This document shows positions 19,599 through 29,300 of a stretch of 64,000 nucleotides of DNA, in pieces. Location: positions 19,422,414 to 19,486,413 of the forward strand of contig OX438749.1 in the NCBI GenBank assembly GCA_949316235.1, written 5' to 3'. The notes below the pieces were generated by a model that searched no databases, had not been told where the DNA came from, and saw only the letters and a list, made by a program, of their open reading frames with translations. A program made the translations under genes and the position numbers. The stretch's first letter is position 1. Each line of letters starts with the position of its first letter. The DNA comes from Oegoconia quadripuncta. Its lineage: Eukaryota > Arthropoda > Insecta > Lepidoptera > Autostichidae.

Positions 19599-21829
19599 AA
19601 AACAAGGTCGAATATCTCGGTTTTGTTGTTAGTGAAGGTGAAGTAAGACCCAACCCAAAGAAAATTGAAGCCTTAGCAAAAGTATCTACGCCAACCACTG
19701 TCACTCAGGTAAGACAATTAATTGGTTTAGCGTCCTATTTCCGACAGTTTATTCCCGATTTTTCCCGGCTTATAAAACCCTTATATCCTTTAACAAAAGG
19801 GCATGGCAAAATCAAATGGACTTCAGAGCATGATAAGATCCACAAAACTTTGATAAAATTTTTAACTAATGAACCCCTTTTGAAAATCTTTGATCCCGCT
19901 CTGCCCATTGAAATTCATACTGACGCAAGTTCCGATGGCTATGGGGCCGTATTAATCCAGAAAAACGGAAACACTTCTCAGGTTGTAGCATATTTTAGCC
20001 AGCGAACGAAAGATGCAGAAAGTCGTTATCATTCCTACGAGTTGGAAACTTTAGCAGTCGTCCGTGCCGTGGAACACTTCCGTCATTATATTTACGGTCG
20101 GCAATTCAAAGTCTTTACAGATTGCAATTCACTGAAGGCCTCATATCTGAAGAAGGATTTAACCCCTAGGGTTCACCGATGGTGGGCAATCCTCCAAGCC
20201 TATAATTTCGAAATTGTTTACAAGGAAGGTAGAAGCATGGCGCATGCAGATTTTTTATCCCGAAATCCGATTGCTGGTAATGAGCCTATTTTAGAGTCAA
20301 AATTAAAGACGGAACCTAGAGTCATCAACTTCAACGAGTTGCAGAGGAATTGGCTTTTAGTTGAACAGCAGCGAGATCCTGAACTAACGGAAATTATTTC
20401 AAAACTTCGGTCAAATGATTTACCAGAAGAAATTTCTCGAACCTACGATATTAGGCAAGGAATATTGTACCGTAAGATAGAACGCAGGAGGATGACTAGT
20501 TGGTTGCCAATTGTTCCTCGATCCCTTGTATGGAGTTTAATCAATCATATCCATAATGAGATCAAACATTTAGGTTATGATAAAACCCTAGAAAAGCTTT
20601 ATGAAATGTTTTGGTTTCCTAATATGGCAAAATTTGTCAAAAAGTTCACAGATTCTTGTCTAATCTGCAAAACATCAAAGGGATCGTCGGGAGCACAACA
20701 GGTTCGCTTACATCCAATTCCTAAGTCTGCTATACCGTGGTACACTATCCACATGGACATATCTGGAAAGTTAAGTGGTAAGAGTGAAAGGCGCGAGTAC
20801 TGCTCAGTTTTGATTGACTCTTTCACTAAATTTGTGCTCCTGGAGTATACTCCTTCTCTAAGTGCATCCAATGCTGTCATTGCATTAAGAAAAGCGATTA
20901 ATCACTTCGGGGCACCCAAACGCATTATCGCAGATCGGGGTCGTTCTTATGATAGTACCGAGTTCAAAGACTTTTGCAGAGAAAACAATATTGAGCTACA
21001 CTTGATTGCTACAGGTTCTTCCAGGGCAAACGGACAGGTGGAACGCGTTATGCGTACTCTGAAGAGCATGCTTACCATAAGCGAAAACAGCTCTAATGAC
21101 ATTTGGCAGGACCAGTTAGGTGAAATACAGCTAGCTCTTAACAGTACACGTTGTCGGGTAACGGGATTTTCGCCTTTAGAACTAATGTTTGGTATTCGAG
21201 GGAATTCCTTAGGTATAGCCAGGGTCTCCCCCATAACTTCAGAGACAACTAGGCTAGACCTTGAGCAGGCCAGATTGAGCGCATCCAGCAATATGCAAAG
21301 GTTAGCACAAGCAGAAGTTCCACATTTTAACAGAGGAAAAGCCGCAGTAAAACGATTCGCCGTGGGTGACTTCGTTTTCGTGAAATGCGAGGAAAGACAC
21401 CAAACAAAGCTCGATCGAAAGTACAAAGGTCCATTTCAAATAACTAGAGTTCTCGAAAATGACAGGTATGAACTAAAGCATGTTAATGGTACTAACAGAG
21501 TTTTCAAGTATGCTCACGAAAATCTAAGGCAAGTACCGAGTGGTCAAACTGGGTTTTTGGAAGTAGTAGAAAACTACAGTGACAGTGATGACACTGTGTC
21601 GGCGGAAAATTCAGAGGAATCTGCTGAAAACGCACAGGGAATTTCGCAAAACGACGATATTGCTCCTAATGTCCTACCAAGTTTAGACAATATTTCTATT
21701 CCTCATTATCCCAATAATGATGAGACTATATCCAATACCTCCGAAACTTTATCTGCTGATTCCGAAACACTATCTGCCGGATCCGATACTCTATCGGCCG
21801 AAAGCTTAGAGATGGAAGAATTGCCTTAA
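19595..21829 (+). CDS. RT end, RNase H and integrase of the Mdg3-like element
   Basis: 744 residues. It starts in the RT thumb/connection (YLGFVVSEGEVRPNPKK), then RNase H (IHTDASSDGYGAVL near 110), a zinc-binding integrase N-terminus ending CLICKTSKG, and a catalytic core with Asp 388, Asp 447 and Glu 483, i.e. D58D35E. A chromoless C-terminal region (VGDFVFVKCEERHQTKLDRK) is followed by an acidic Ser/Thr-rich tail. All integrase catalytic residues are kept. The ATG at 19595 may not be a real start; the frame is most simply the continuation of the upstream ORF. Confidence 0.85.
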   Translation: MKNKVEYLGFVVSEGEVRPNPKKIEALAKVSTPTTVTQVRQLIGLASYFRQFIPDFSRLIKPLYPLTKGHGKIKWTSEHDKIHKTLIKFLTNEPLLKIFDPALPIEIHTDASSDGYGAVLIQKNGNTSQVVAYFSQRTKDAESRYHSYELETLAVVRAVEHFRHYIYGRQFKVFTDCNSLKASYLKKDLTPRVHRWWAILQAYNFEIVYKEGRSMAHADFLSRNPIAGNEPILESKLKTEPRVINFNELQRNWLLVEQQRDPELTEIISKLRSNDLPEEISRTYDIRQGILYRKIERRRMTSWLPIVPRSLVWSLINHIHNEIKHLGYDKTLEKLYEMFWFPNMAKFVKKFTDSCLICKTSKGSSGAQQVRLHPIPKSAIPWYTIHMDISGKLSGKSERREYCSVLIDSFTKFVLLEYTPSLSASNAVIALRKAINHFGAPKRIIADRGRSYDSTEFKDFCRENNIELHLIATGSSRANGQVERVMRTLKSMLTISENSSNDIWQDQLGEIQLALNSTRCRVTGFSPLELMFGIRGNSLGIARVSPITSETTRLDLEQARLSASSNMQRLAQAEVPHFNRGKAAVKRFAVGDFVFVKCEERHQTKLDRKYKGPFQITRVLENDRYELKHVNGTNRVFKYAHENLRQVPSGQTGFLEVVENYSDSDDTVSAENSEESAENAQGISQNDDIAPNVLPSLDNISIPHYPNNDETISNTSETLSADSETLSAGSDTLSAESLEMEELP

Positions 21830-21910
21830 TTATGGTTATGATTCTTTTTCTCCCCTGATTATCCGTTAAAAATTTTGCCATAATGTACGTAGGTATGTCG
21901 CTGCAGTGAC

Positions 21911-22086
21911 TTCTGAAGGGACATTAATTGTCTGGACCATGCTTATTCTGAAAGGATATTGTCCGTCTGGATCAGACACCATTCTGAAGGGGCCTATTTT
22001 GCATGGACCAGCATAATACTAAAGGGGCCTGAGGTCCGGTCTAGTAACGATCTATATGAAGGGCACTTTATGCCGGACCTGAATAG
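21911..22086 (+). repeat. Five degenerate ~35-bp repeats in the element's 3' UTR
   Basis: Units begin near 21911, 21946, 21982, 22017 and 22053. Each has a TCTGAAGGG-like start and a GTCTGGACCA-like end. Spacing is a regular 35-36 bases although the units have diverged. Confidence 0.75.
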
Positions 22087-22200
22087 TTCATTGAAATTCT
22101 GATTGTCAGGGTGGACGAACTAATGATAAAATATCTCTTACCTGCAGATTGATGACTGAGCTGGGGCGCGTGCGAGGACACACGCTTGTCAGTCTGGCCG

Positions 22201-22559
22201 TGTCGGCGGTAGTTAAAGAAAGTCATCGCATGCACCCGAGCTACGTCACTTCGAGCAAGACGACAGGTCAATCGTGCGTTTACGTGTTCGCAGAACGTGC
22301 ATCGAGCGGGGGCGACCTTTCACTTTGCTATAAAAGCGACACTCCGGCCGGTCTGGCATTCATTCTTCCACCAACTCGGTGCACGGACTGTAGTCTTGCT
22401 CTTACTTGTTTGTGAATTATTATTTGTTAATTAATTAAATTAAATAATCGTAATTAGTGAATTACTTTATAAAGCGAATAATTATTTTGTTAAATAAAAA
22501 TTACCCTTCTTTGAAACCGAACTACGCCGGTTTTAATTATGGACGGCCCTGCTCCTACA
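22201..22559 (+). repeat. Mdg3-like 3' LTR
   Basis: 359 bp at a constant offset of 5001 from the 5' LTR. TATAAAAG at 22329-22336 and AATAAA at 22493-22498. Its end again carries the gag ATG (22539), which here runs only a few codons into LINE sequence before a stop. Confidence 0.92.
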
Positions 22560-22622
22560 TATATATACATATAGTGATATATAAATATTTTTATATTAGG
22601 TAAATAAGAGGTAAGTCTACAG

Positions 22623-25562
22623 TCAGGTTATGTTTAAAAGTAAATTTTCAGTTTCCTCGTAGGAAAGAGTGACTAACCAATTATTAATAACTCCTTTGCA
22701 CTGCTTTTTATTTAGTGGGAAGATTGCAAGAAGTTCATTTACTTTGTTATATAGTCTCGGACCTTGATAACACAAAAACCGGTGTGCAAAAGAGGTTCTA
22801 AATAATTTCCGAGGACAGACGTTGTGATCAAGGCGCTTAGTTGCTGATAAATGGTCTACTGTGTAGTACAACGATGAGTGTTGTTTTGTTATGGTAAGTA
22901 ATATGTATAATTGTCTGACCGTTAAAACTTGTGTTATGTTATACAATGTAATTGTGGGGAAGGTGTATGGTTTAAATAGGCATACTTTTAGTAAGATCCT
23001 TTGAGCTCGTTCGACTAGGATTATGTTTGTTTTTGCAGCTCCGCCCCAACAGGTAATTCCATACGAGATAACTGACTGGCAAAGTGAAAGATAGACCTGT
23101 CTCACGATTCCACCTGCAGCGACATGCCTCAGTTGCTTAAAGATATATATTAGTTTCCTAATTCTTTTTGAAAGCTGTAGTATATGTTCCTCGAAATTCA
23201 AATTCTTATCAATGATTAACCCTAAGTATTTTACATAGTGCGTACACTGTATAGGTGGGCATTGGCACAAGCCCATTAATGGATTCGTACAACTATGTGC
23301 CAAGATATTTCGGTTCAAGTTTAGGGGAAATGAGGGGTTTCTGATTGCAAACGGGATAAATTTTGTTTTATCTGGATTCAAAGTTAAAGAATTCGCAGCA
23401 AGCCAATGGCATACTCTATTGAATCCTATTTGAGCTTGTAGGAACACAACCTCCCAGCTATCGGCTACAAAGGTGAGAGTGGTATCATCTGCGTAAGAAA
23501 TTATTTCACAGCCCTCTATATGGAGGTTACACAGATCATTTAAGTAACATAAAAATAGGGTGGGACCAAGAATACTACCCTGTGGTATTCCATAAGAGGC
23601 TGTTGTTTCATCACTGATAACGTCATCGATATTGACGCATTGCGTTCTATTTGTGAGATAATTTTGAAATAGTTGAAGTTGAAGACCCCTAATACCTAGT
23701 TTTTCTAATTTATTTAACAAGATGGGAATAGAAACTGTGTCAAAAGCCTTTGCAAGGTCTAAGAATATAGAAATACACTTTTTTTTATTGTCAAGAGCTC
23801 GCACTATTATATCCGTATATCTGTGAAGGGCATCTTCAGTTGATTTACCTGTTCGGAATCCAAACTGCTTGTTTGATAATAGATTATTACTTTCAAGGTA
23901 GTTGGTTAGCCTATTGTTAATTATTCTTTCAAAAACTTTGGATATGGTAGGTAAAATTGAAATGGGTCTGTAATTATTTACACAGCTTCTATCCCCAGCC
24001 TTGTGTATAGGTCTTAAGATTGATTTCTTCATGGAATTCGGAAAAATTCCTTGGTTCAGGCAGCAATTTACTATATGATGGAGGGGGGATGTAATTTTAT
24101 CTTTTACAGCTTTCAGAATTTTCGCACTAATGCCATCTATGCCAACCGCACAGTCTGATCGAAGCCCAAGTATCGCATGTTCAATTTCCTCATTCGTGGA
24201 GTCAAAAAGCACAAAGGATTCTCTCCTGGACGTGTGATTATCTCTGTTATCGCACATAAAAGGTATTCCTGTTGGAATTTTTCCTGCGAGATTTTTTCCT
24301 ACGTTGGCAAAAAAGGTGTTGACATGATTAACAGATTCTGTATGTGAGTCGGATATTGTTAGTAGTTCGGTGGGGCTGTTTTTGTTCTTTTTAAGATTCG
24401 TGATATCTTTTATGGCAGTCCATAATTTTTTATTATTATTACCGGCAGATCTAATTAACTCTGCATCGTACCTTCTCTTTGTTTTTTTGATTAAGTTTGT
24501 ACAAAAATTTCTGTATCGTCTGTATGTTGTTTTTAATATATTATTATCCGGGTCCAGCCTTAAATGTCTATGCATCCTATCCCTATTTCGAAGGCAGCGA
24601 AGAAGTCCTTGAGTCATCCAAGGTTTTGTAGTGACTTGACTACATGGAATTTTAACGGGTAAAGAGTTATTTTTAATTACTTTAAGCAATAACTCAGACA
24701 GACAGCTCAGGGCAGACTCCGGGTCGGGTATTGCATAAATTTTCTGTAAATCTTCCTGATCAAAATCTGTTTTTAGACGCTCAAAGTTTATTTTACACCT
24801 ATATTTATTTTTATAAAAATCAGATTTATACTCATTATCCATACTAAGTAGTGTCGCCTTATGATCGGTGATTGTGGTCTGGATAATACAGCTGACGCAT
24901 TTTAATTTAGTTTTAATAGCTAAATGGTCTAGGCAACTTACATTCGTTGTTAGCTCATCGTAGACCAACAACAGACCCTCATAGTTGAGCATGTCTATAT
25001 AATCCGGGGCATACCTATCGGCGCTTGTTTTGGCTATATTTATGTTAATGTCGCCCACCAAGATAATGTTTTTGTAATTTTTTAATTTTAATAAGTGTGA
25101 CTGTAAAGAATTAATAAAATTTGTGGGATTTGGAAAGCAGTGTGGTCGGTATATTGCGATGATCACCGTATCCGTACCCAATTTTATAATTAGAGAAGTT
25201 GCATCAGAGATGTCAGGCTCCTGTACTGAAACTAAAATATTAGCTCTAGTATAAACGACCACTCCGTCGTTTTGATTGTAATTATTACAAGTACTATGGT
25301 GTGAGTAGCCGTCCAATACAGGTAATCTGCCAGCACATGATAACCAACACTCTGTCAAAACAATTATGTCGCACTGTAACTTTATTCTTGTTAAAAGCGC
25401 ACTTAGTTCATTAAAATTGCGTTTTATACTACGGATGTTTTGATGCAATACATTAATCCGAGTTCCCAGGTTGTGAATTAAGGTATGACATTTTTCCGCA
25501 TCACATTCAAATAGTTCCGCGACACAGAATTGATCTATGTTATTGTGTACTAGGTTGTCCAC
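22623..25562 (-). CDS. LINE ORF2: AP endonuclease and reverse transcriptase
   Basis: 979 residues from ATG 25562, uninterrupted. Residues about 35-250 form an apurinic-type endonuclease (HQNIRSI, VLTECWL, LVGDININ, and ITDHKA). Residues about 480-760 form the RT, with NYRPISILP, FLDLAKAFDTV, GIPQGSILGP and the catalytic YADD at 690-693. No RNase H and no gag-like knuckle follow, as in CR1-type LINEs. The enzyme would nick target DNA and reverse transcribe its own RNA from the 3' end. The spacing to the preceding ORF1 stop is about 575 bases, which is long. ORF2 looks intact although this copy lost most of ORF1. Confidence 0.9.
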   Translation of the reverse strand: MDNLVHNNIDQFCVAELFECDAEKCHTLIHNLGTRINVLHQNIRSIKRNFNELSALLTRIKLQCDIIVLTECWLSCAGRLPVLDGYSHHSTCNNYNQNDGVVVYTRANILVSVQEPDISDATSLIIKLGTDTVIIAIYRPHCFPNPTNFINSLQSHLLKLKNYKNIILVGDININIAKTSADRYAPDYIDMLNYEGLLLVYDELTTNVSCLDHLAIKTKLKCVSCIIQTTITDHKATLLSMDNEYKSDFYKNKYRCKINFERLKTDFDQEDLQKIYAIPDPESALSCLSELLLKVIKNNSLPVKIPCSQVTTKPWMTQGLLRCLRNRDRMHRHLRLDPDNNILKTTYRRYRNFCTNLIKKTKRRYDAELIRSAGNNNKKLWTAIKDITNLKKNKNSPTELLTISDSHTESVNHVNTFFANVGKNLAGKIPTGIPFMCDNRDNHTSRRESFVLFDSTNEEIEHAILGLRSDCAVGIDGISAKILKAVKDKITSPLHHIVNCCLNQGIFPNSMKKSILRPIHKAGDRSCVNNYRPISILPTISKVFERIINNRLTNYLESNNLLSNKQFGFRTGKSTEDALHRYTDIIVRALDNKKKCISIFLDLAKAFDTVSIPILLNKLEKLGIRGLQLQLFQNYLTNRTQCVNIDDVISDETTASYGIPQGSILGPTLFLCYLNDLCNLHIEGCEIISYADDTTLTFVADSWEVVFLQAQIGFNRVCHWLAANSLTLNPDKTKFIPFAIRNPSFPLNLNRNILAHSCTNPLMGLCQCPPIQCTHYVKYLGLIIDKNLNFEEHILQLSKRIRKLIYIFKQLRHVAAGGIVRQVYLSLCQSVISYGITCWGGAAKTNIILVERAQRILLKVCLFKPYTFPTITLYNITQVLTVRQLYILLTITKQHSSLYYTVDHLSATKRLDHNVCPRKLFRTSFAHRFLCYQGPRLYNKVNELLAIFPLNKKQCKGVINNWLVTLSYEETENLLLNIT

Positions 25563-26116
25563 TTTAATTGTATATTTAATAGGTGAGCTATCCTATAGGT
25601 ATAGGGGGAGACGCTGCCGCGAGGACGGATTGTTGTGTGAATCATCGTAATAGGTAGAACTTCATAGTTTTTATGGTTGCGTTGAGGTGTCACGGGACAA
25701 GTAGTATTGCAATATGCATTGTGCCGATATGACGTCTTACTTTGTTTGAAGATCGAATCAGCCGATGATTTACTATGTAATCGAGAAATAATAAGGCACA
25801 GTAAAATTAGGTGTATGTATAATTGATCGTATAGGTGTATAGTATGAATTAACCGTGGACAAATATATGCGAAATTGTTTTTATCTTTATTTAAAGTGTG
25901 GTGTGTGTGCGGTGGCCAGGGATTTGGCACATATAATTGATGTATACTGTGATGGTATATACTTAATATATGTGTATGTAGGATTTGCATTTTATGGGTA
26001 AGTAATAGTGAAGAGTAGATTAATTTCGTGGAATTTGAGTAGTAAGGTTTGTCGTGCGTGGATTTGAAATAAGAATATTTTTGCATGCAATTATACAATT
26101 CAAAAAATAGCAACAA
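25550..26116 (-). CDS. Uncertain ORF in the LINE inter-ORF region
   Basis: 188 codons open between the ORF1 stop (26138) and the ORF2 start, overlapping ORF2 by 13 bases in another frame. The product is rich in His, Tyr, Ile and Thr with no domain I know. It may simply be an AT-rich non-coding spacer that lacks stops. Confidence 0.2.
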   Translation of the reverse strand: MLLFFELYNCMQKYSYFKSTHDKPYYSNSTKLIYSSLLLTHKMQILHTHILSIYHHSIHQLYVPNPWPPHTHHTLNKDKNNFAYICPRLIHTIHLYDQLYIHLILLCLIISRLHSKSSADSIFKQSKTSYRHNAYCNTTCPVTPQRNHKNYEVLPITMIHTTIRPRGSVSPYTYRIAHLLNIQLKWTT

Positions 26117-26137
26117 ATAAGTTAACGGTAAAAAAAG

Positions 26138-26326
26138 TCACGCTAATGTAGATTGTCCAATCTTATCAAAGTCATGTTCACTATTTATACATATCGCAGG
26201 GTCACCTTGTTTCTTACGTAGGTAGATTTTGCCGTGCGAGGTCCAGCAGTAGGTATATTCGTTCAGTTTAGCAAACTCTCTGGCCGAAAAGAACAATTTT
26301 TTGGCTTTTTGACGATTGTTCCTACC
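26138..26326 (-). pseudogene. LINE ORF1 C-terminal remnant (baculovirus FP-C-like domain)
   Basis: About 62 codons ending TGA at 26138, with an in-frame stop upstream at 26327. It contains LFFSAREFAKLNEYTYCW and KIYLRKKQGDPAICI. This alternation of a basic helix, an aromatic Y-x-Y-x-W run and a K-I-x-x-R-K strand resembles the C-terminal domain shared by baculovirus FP25K and many insect LINE ORF1 proteins (remembered, not searched). The upstream coiled-coil part is absent because the LINE is truncated at 26374. Confidence 0.55.
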
Positions 26327-26374
26327 TTAACTACCAAGGTGACACAACATACGACACAACACGCGCCCCCGAGA

Positions 26375-26381
26375 CTGACGG
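26375..26381. repeat. Target duplication CTGACGG, right copy
   Basis: Partner of 16728-16734. It shares the gag reading frame with the left copy. Confidence 0.75.
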
Positions 26382-29300
26382 AAGCTTCACGCAGGATTTT
26401 CCCGAGGCAGTGAACGAAAGCGACCACAGTTAGTTAAGCTAAATAATCACCATAAAGACCACTTACCATATATTGAAATTCCTGAATTCCATGGCAAATT
26501 TTTGATCGATACGGGCGCCTCCCGGTCTATGCTTTCCCCAAGTGCAATTTATGGAACGCCTCTTGAAAATTACGTCACGTATGAACCTTTCGAAGTAAAG
26601 ACAGCCCACGCACGATCAACCCATAATTTTGTTGCCCAGTTACCACTGCCCCCACTATTCAACAGCGACTTGACTCATAAGTTTTTACTTTTTGACTTTG
26701 ACCCTAAATATAAAGGCCTTATAGGCCTCGACTTGTTAAAGAACATGTCCAGTAACATAGACCTAAAAAACAAAGTTCTATGTACGTCATCGGCCGATAT
26801 CCCCATACATTTTGACCACCCTACCCGACAACTTATCATTGACCCCCGACACGAAAAGCTCGTTTTAGTAAAAACTCATTTTGCTGATGGGATCTACCTA
26901 CAAGAAGAACATGTTTGGTCTCCCTCAATAATTTCCCCTGCTGCCGTTGTTACCGTTAAAAATGGTGTATTCCATACTACTGTCCGAAACCTTACAAACA
27001 AAAAAAGAACATTCTCCAACACCGAGCTTTTTCACTTAGAGCCCTACTCGAAAGACCTTGATACGTGTGAATTAAATTCTATACAAATCGACAAAGCACT
27101 GGATGAAGAACTTTGTGAAAATTTGAAGAATATTCGCACGGATCAGCTGAATGAGGAGGAAAAACGTGAGCTTAAGAAGCTGTGCTACAATTATAGAAAC
27201 CTGTTCTATTCTGAGAACATACCCCTCACGTTTACTCACGCCGTCAAACATGAATTACGTTTGCGGGATAATACCCCTATATTTGTACGTAGCTACCGAC
27301 AACCCCCTCAGCAGCGTGCCGAAATTAAAAACCAAATTGATGGCCTTCTCAAACAAGGAATTATCCGCGAAAGCATATCCCCTTGGTCCTGTCCGGTACA
27401 CATTGTACCCAAGAAACCAGATGCCTTAGGGAAAGTAAAATGGCGGCTAGTCATTGACTACCGGCGACTTAACGACAGAATAGTGGAAGACAAATATCCC
27501 CTCCCCAACATATATGACATCCTTGATAGGGTAGGACGTGCCCAATATTTTACAACCCTTGATTTAGCTAGTGGATATCATCAAGTCGAAATGCACCCTG
27601 ACGACATCGAAAAAACAGCATTTTCCACAGAAAGAGGGCACTATGAGTTCACAAGAATGCCTTTTGGACTGAAAAATGCTCCGAGCACTTTTCAAAGGCT
27701 GATGGACCATATCCTAAGGGGTATAGATAACGTCTTTACTTATCTCGATGATGTTATAATCGTTTCCACCTCACTACAGCAACACCTGGAGAAAATTAAA
27801 GAGGTGTTTGAGAGATTTAAGACCCACAATTTAAAAATCCAACTAGCAAAGTCAGAATTTTTGAAAAAACAAGTCAATTTCTTAGGACATGAACTGACAT
27901 CCGAAGGTCTCAAGCCGAACTCCGATAAGACCAAAGCCGTCCTGAACTTCCCAGTGCCTGTCACCCATAAAGATGTCAAAGCCTTTCTAGGTTTAGTAGG
28001 GTACTACAGGAAGTTTATACGAGACTTTGCTAAACTGACGAAACCACTGACCGAATGCCTCAAGAAAGGCAGACGAGTAACCCACTCTCCCGAATTCTTA
28101 GAAGCGGTGGAAAAATGTAAACTACTCCTCACAAACAGTCCAATACTACAATACCCTGACTTCGATAAGCCCTTCATACTGACCACAGATGCCTCTGACG
28201 TCGCCCTTGGTGCTGTACTATCCCAAGGTACAGTTGGCTCCGATAAACCCATAGCTTTTGCCTCACGCACGCTCTCGGACTCCGAAACTCGTTACTCCAC
28301 TATTGAAAAGGAGTTACTAGCCATTATATGGGCAATTAAGTACTTTCGACCTTATCTGTATGGCCGTAAGTTCGTCATTTACACTGACCACCGCCCACTC
28401 ACTTGGTTGATGTCCTTGAAAGATCCCGACTCTAAACTAACCCGTTGGCGTCTCCGCTTAGCAGAGTACGACTATACAGTTATCTATAAGAAGGGCAAAC
28501 AGAATACCAACGCCGACGCGCTATCCAGAGCCAAAATCTTTCACAATAGCATTGAGTCCCTTGTAGTCAATCTCGATGACAACGAAGATGATGATATAAT
28601 TAACCGCATCTTCGAGACTGCCCGCAGAGAAGCCGAAGACACTGAGACAAACCAACCCCCACCCCCTAACGATGACTTAATGTCCGACGACCAGCACGAG
28701 AATGAGACAAATGACGTAATAACTTTACCTCCAACAGTTGACACTAGACCAGCTAGTATTACCACTGCTGGACCCAGTCAATTAATTTCAACCAATCACA
28801 CACAAGCTGACAACCAGAACCCTGGTATACCCATCACTTCCGATGCTATAGATAGACAATTGAAGCAATTCTATATCCGCTCTACCCCTGGATCAGAGTA
28901 TAGAGTAGATGACAGATCCACGAACTCAAGGGTAGTTATCAAAGATGTTTTTATCCCCATTAACAACACAGAGCAGGAGATAGTACGCTTCTTAAAAGAA
29001 CACACAATAGCGGACCGCATTTTCCATTGTTATTTTTATAGCGAAGATCTCTATTTAGCCTTCTCCAGAGTGTACACCTCTGTTTTCAATGATCGAGGCC
29101 CTAAACTGTACAGATGTACATCCAGAGTAACCCTAGTAGAGAACAAAACGGAACAAACAGATATAATTAAAAAATTCCATGAAGGTAAGAGAGTACACAG
29201 GGGTATCCAGGAAACCTACAAGCAAATCCAGAGGCACTATCATTGGCCTAATATGTTACTAAGGGTCCAAGCCTACGTAAATCAATGCGAAGTGTGCCTG

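Larger units (their letters stand above)
17200..22559 (+). mobile_element. Mdg3-like Ty3/gypsy retrotransposon, innermost layer
   Basis: 5,360 bp with 359-bp LTRs (TGTCGG...CCTACA) that differ at three positions by eye. Two zinc knuckles, an Asp protease, RT, RNase H and integrase are all present; there is no env. The Mdg3-like assignment rests on the internally placed tRNA-Leu-type primer site and on gag-pol style, both from memory. One frame break at 19595 splits pol. I see no clear polypurine tract before the 3' LTR. Confidence 0.88.
16735..26374 (-). mobile_element. CR1/Jockey-group LINE inserted in gag, itself interrupted
   Basis: Minus-strand LINE. Its 5' end (26374) keeps only the C-terminal part of ORF1, then comes an open ORF2 (endonuclease plus RT), then a 3' UTR broken into 22560-22622 and 16735-17199 by the Mdg3-like element. 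The 3' end is an A/T-rich tail of ATTCTTATA-type repeats (16735-16780). Native LINE sequence totals about 4.3 kb. Loss of most of ORF1 indicates 5' truncation on insertion. Clade placement rests on the endonuclease, the YADD RT and the lack of RNase H, and is approximate. Confidence 0.85.

Noticed and set aside
21830..22200. Accessory or env-like gene downstream of the inner element's pol
   Set aside because: The region has no open frame; it contains the ~35-bp repeats and 3' UTR only.
26388..26433. Programmed -1 frameshift heptamer in the gag-pol overlap
   Set aside because: Only GAT-TTT-CCC is present, which does not fit the X-XXY-YYZ pattern; the overlap is real but the slip site is not identifiable.
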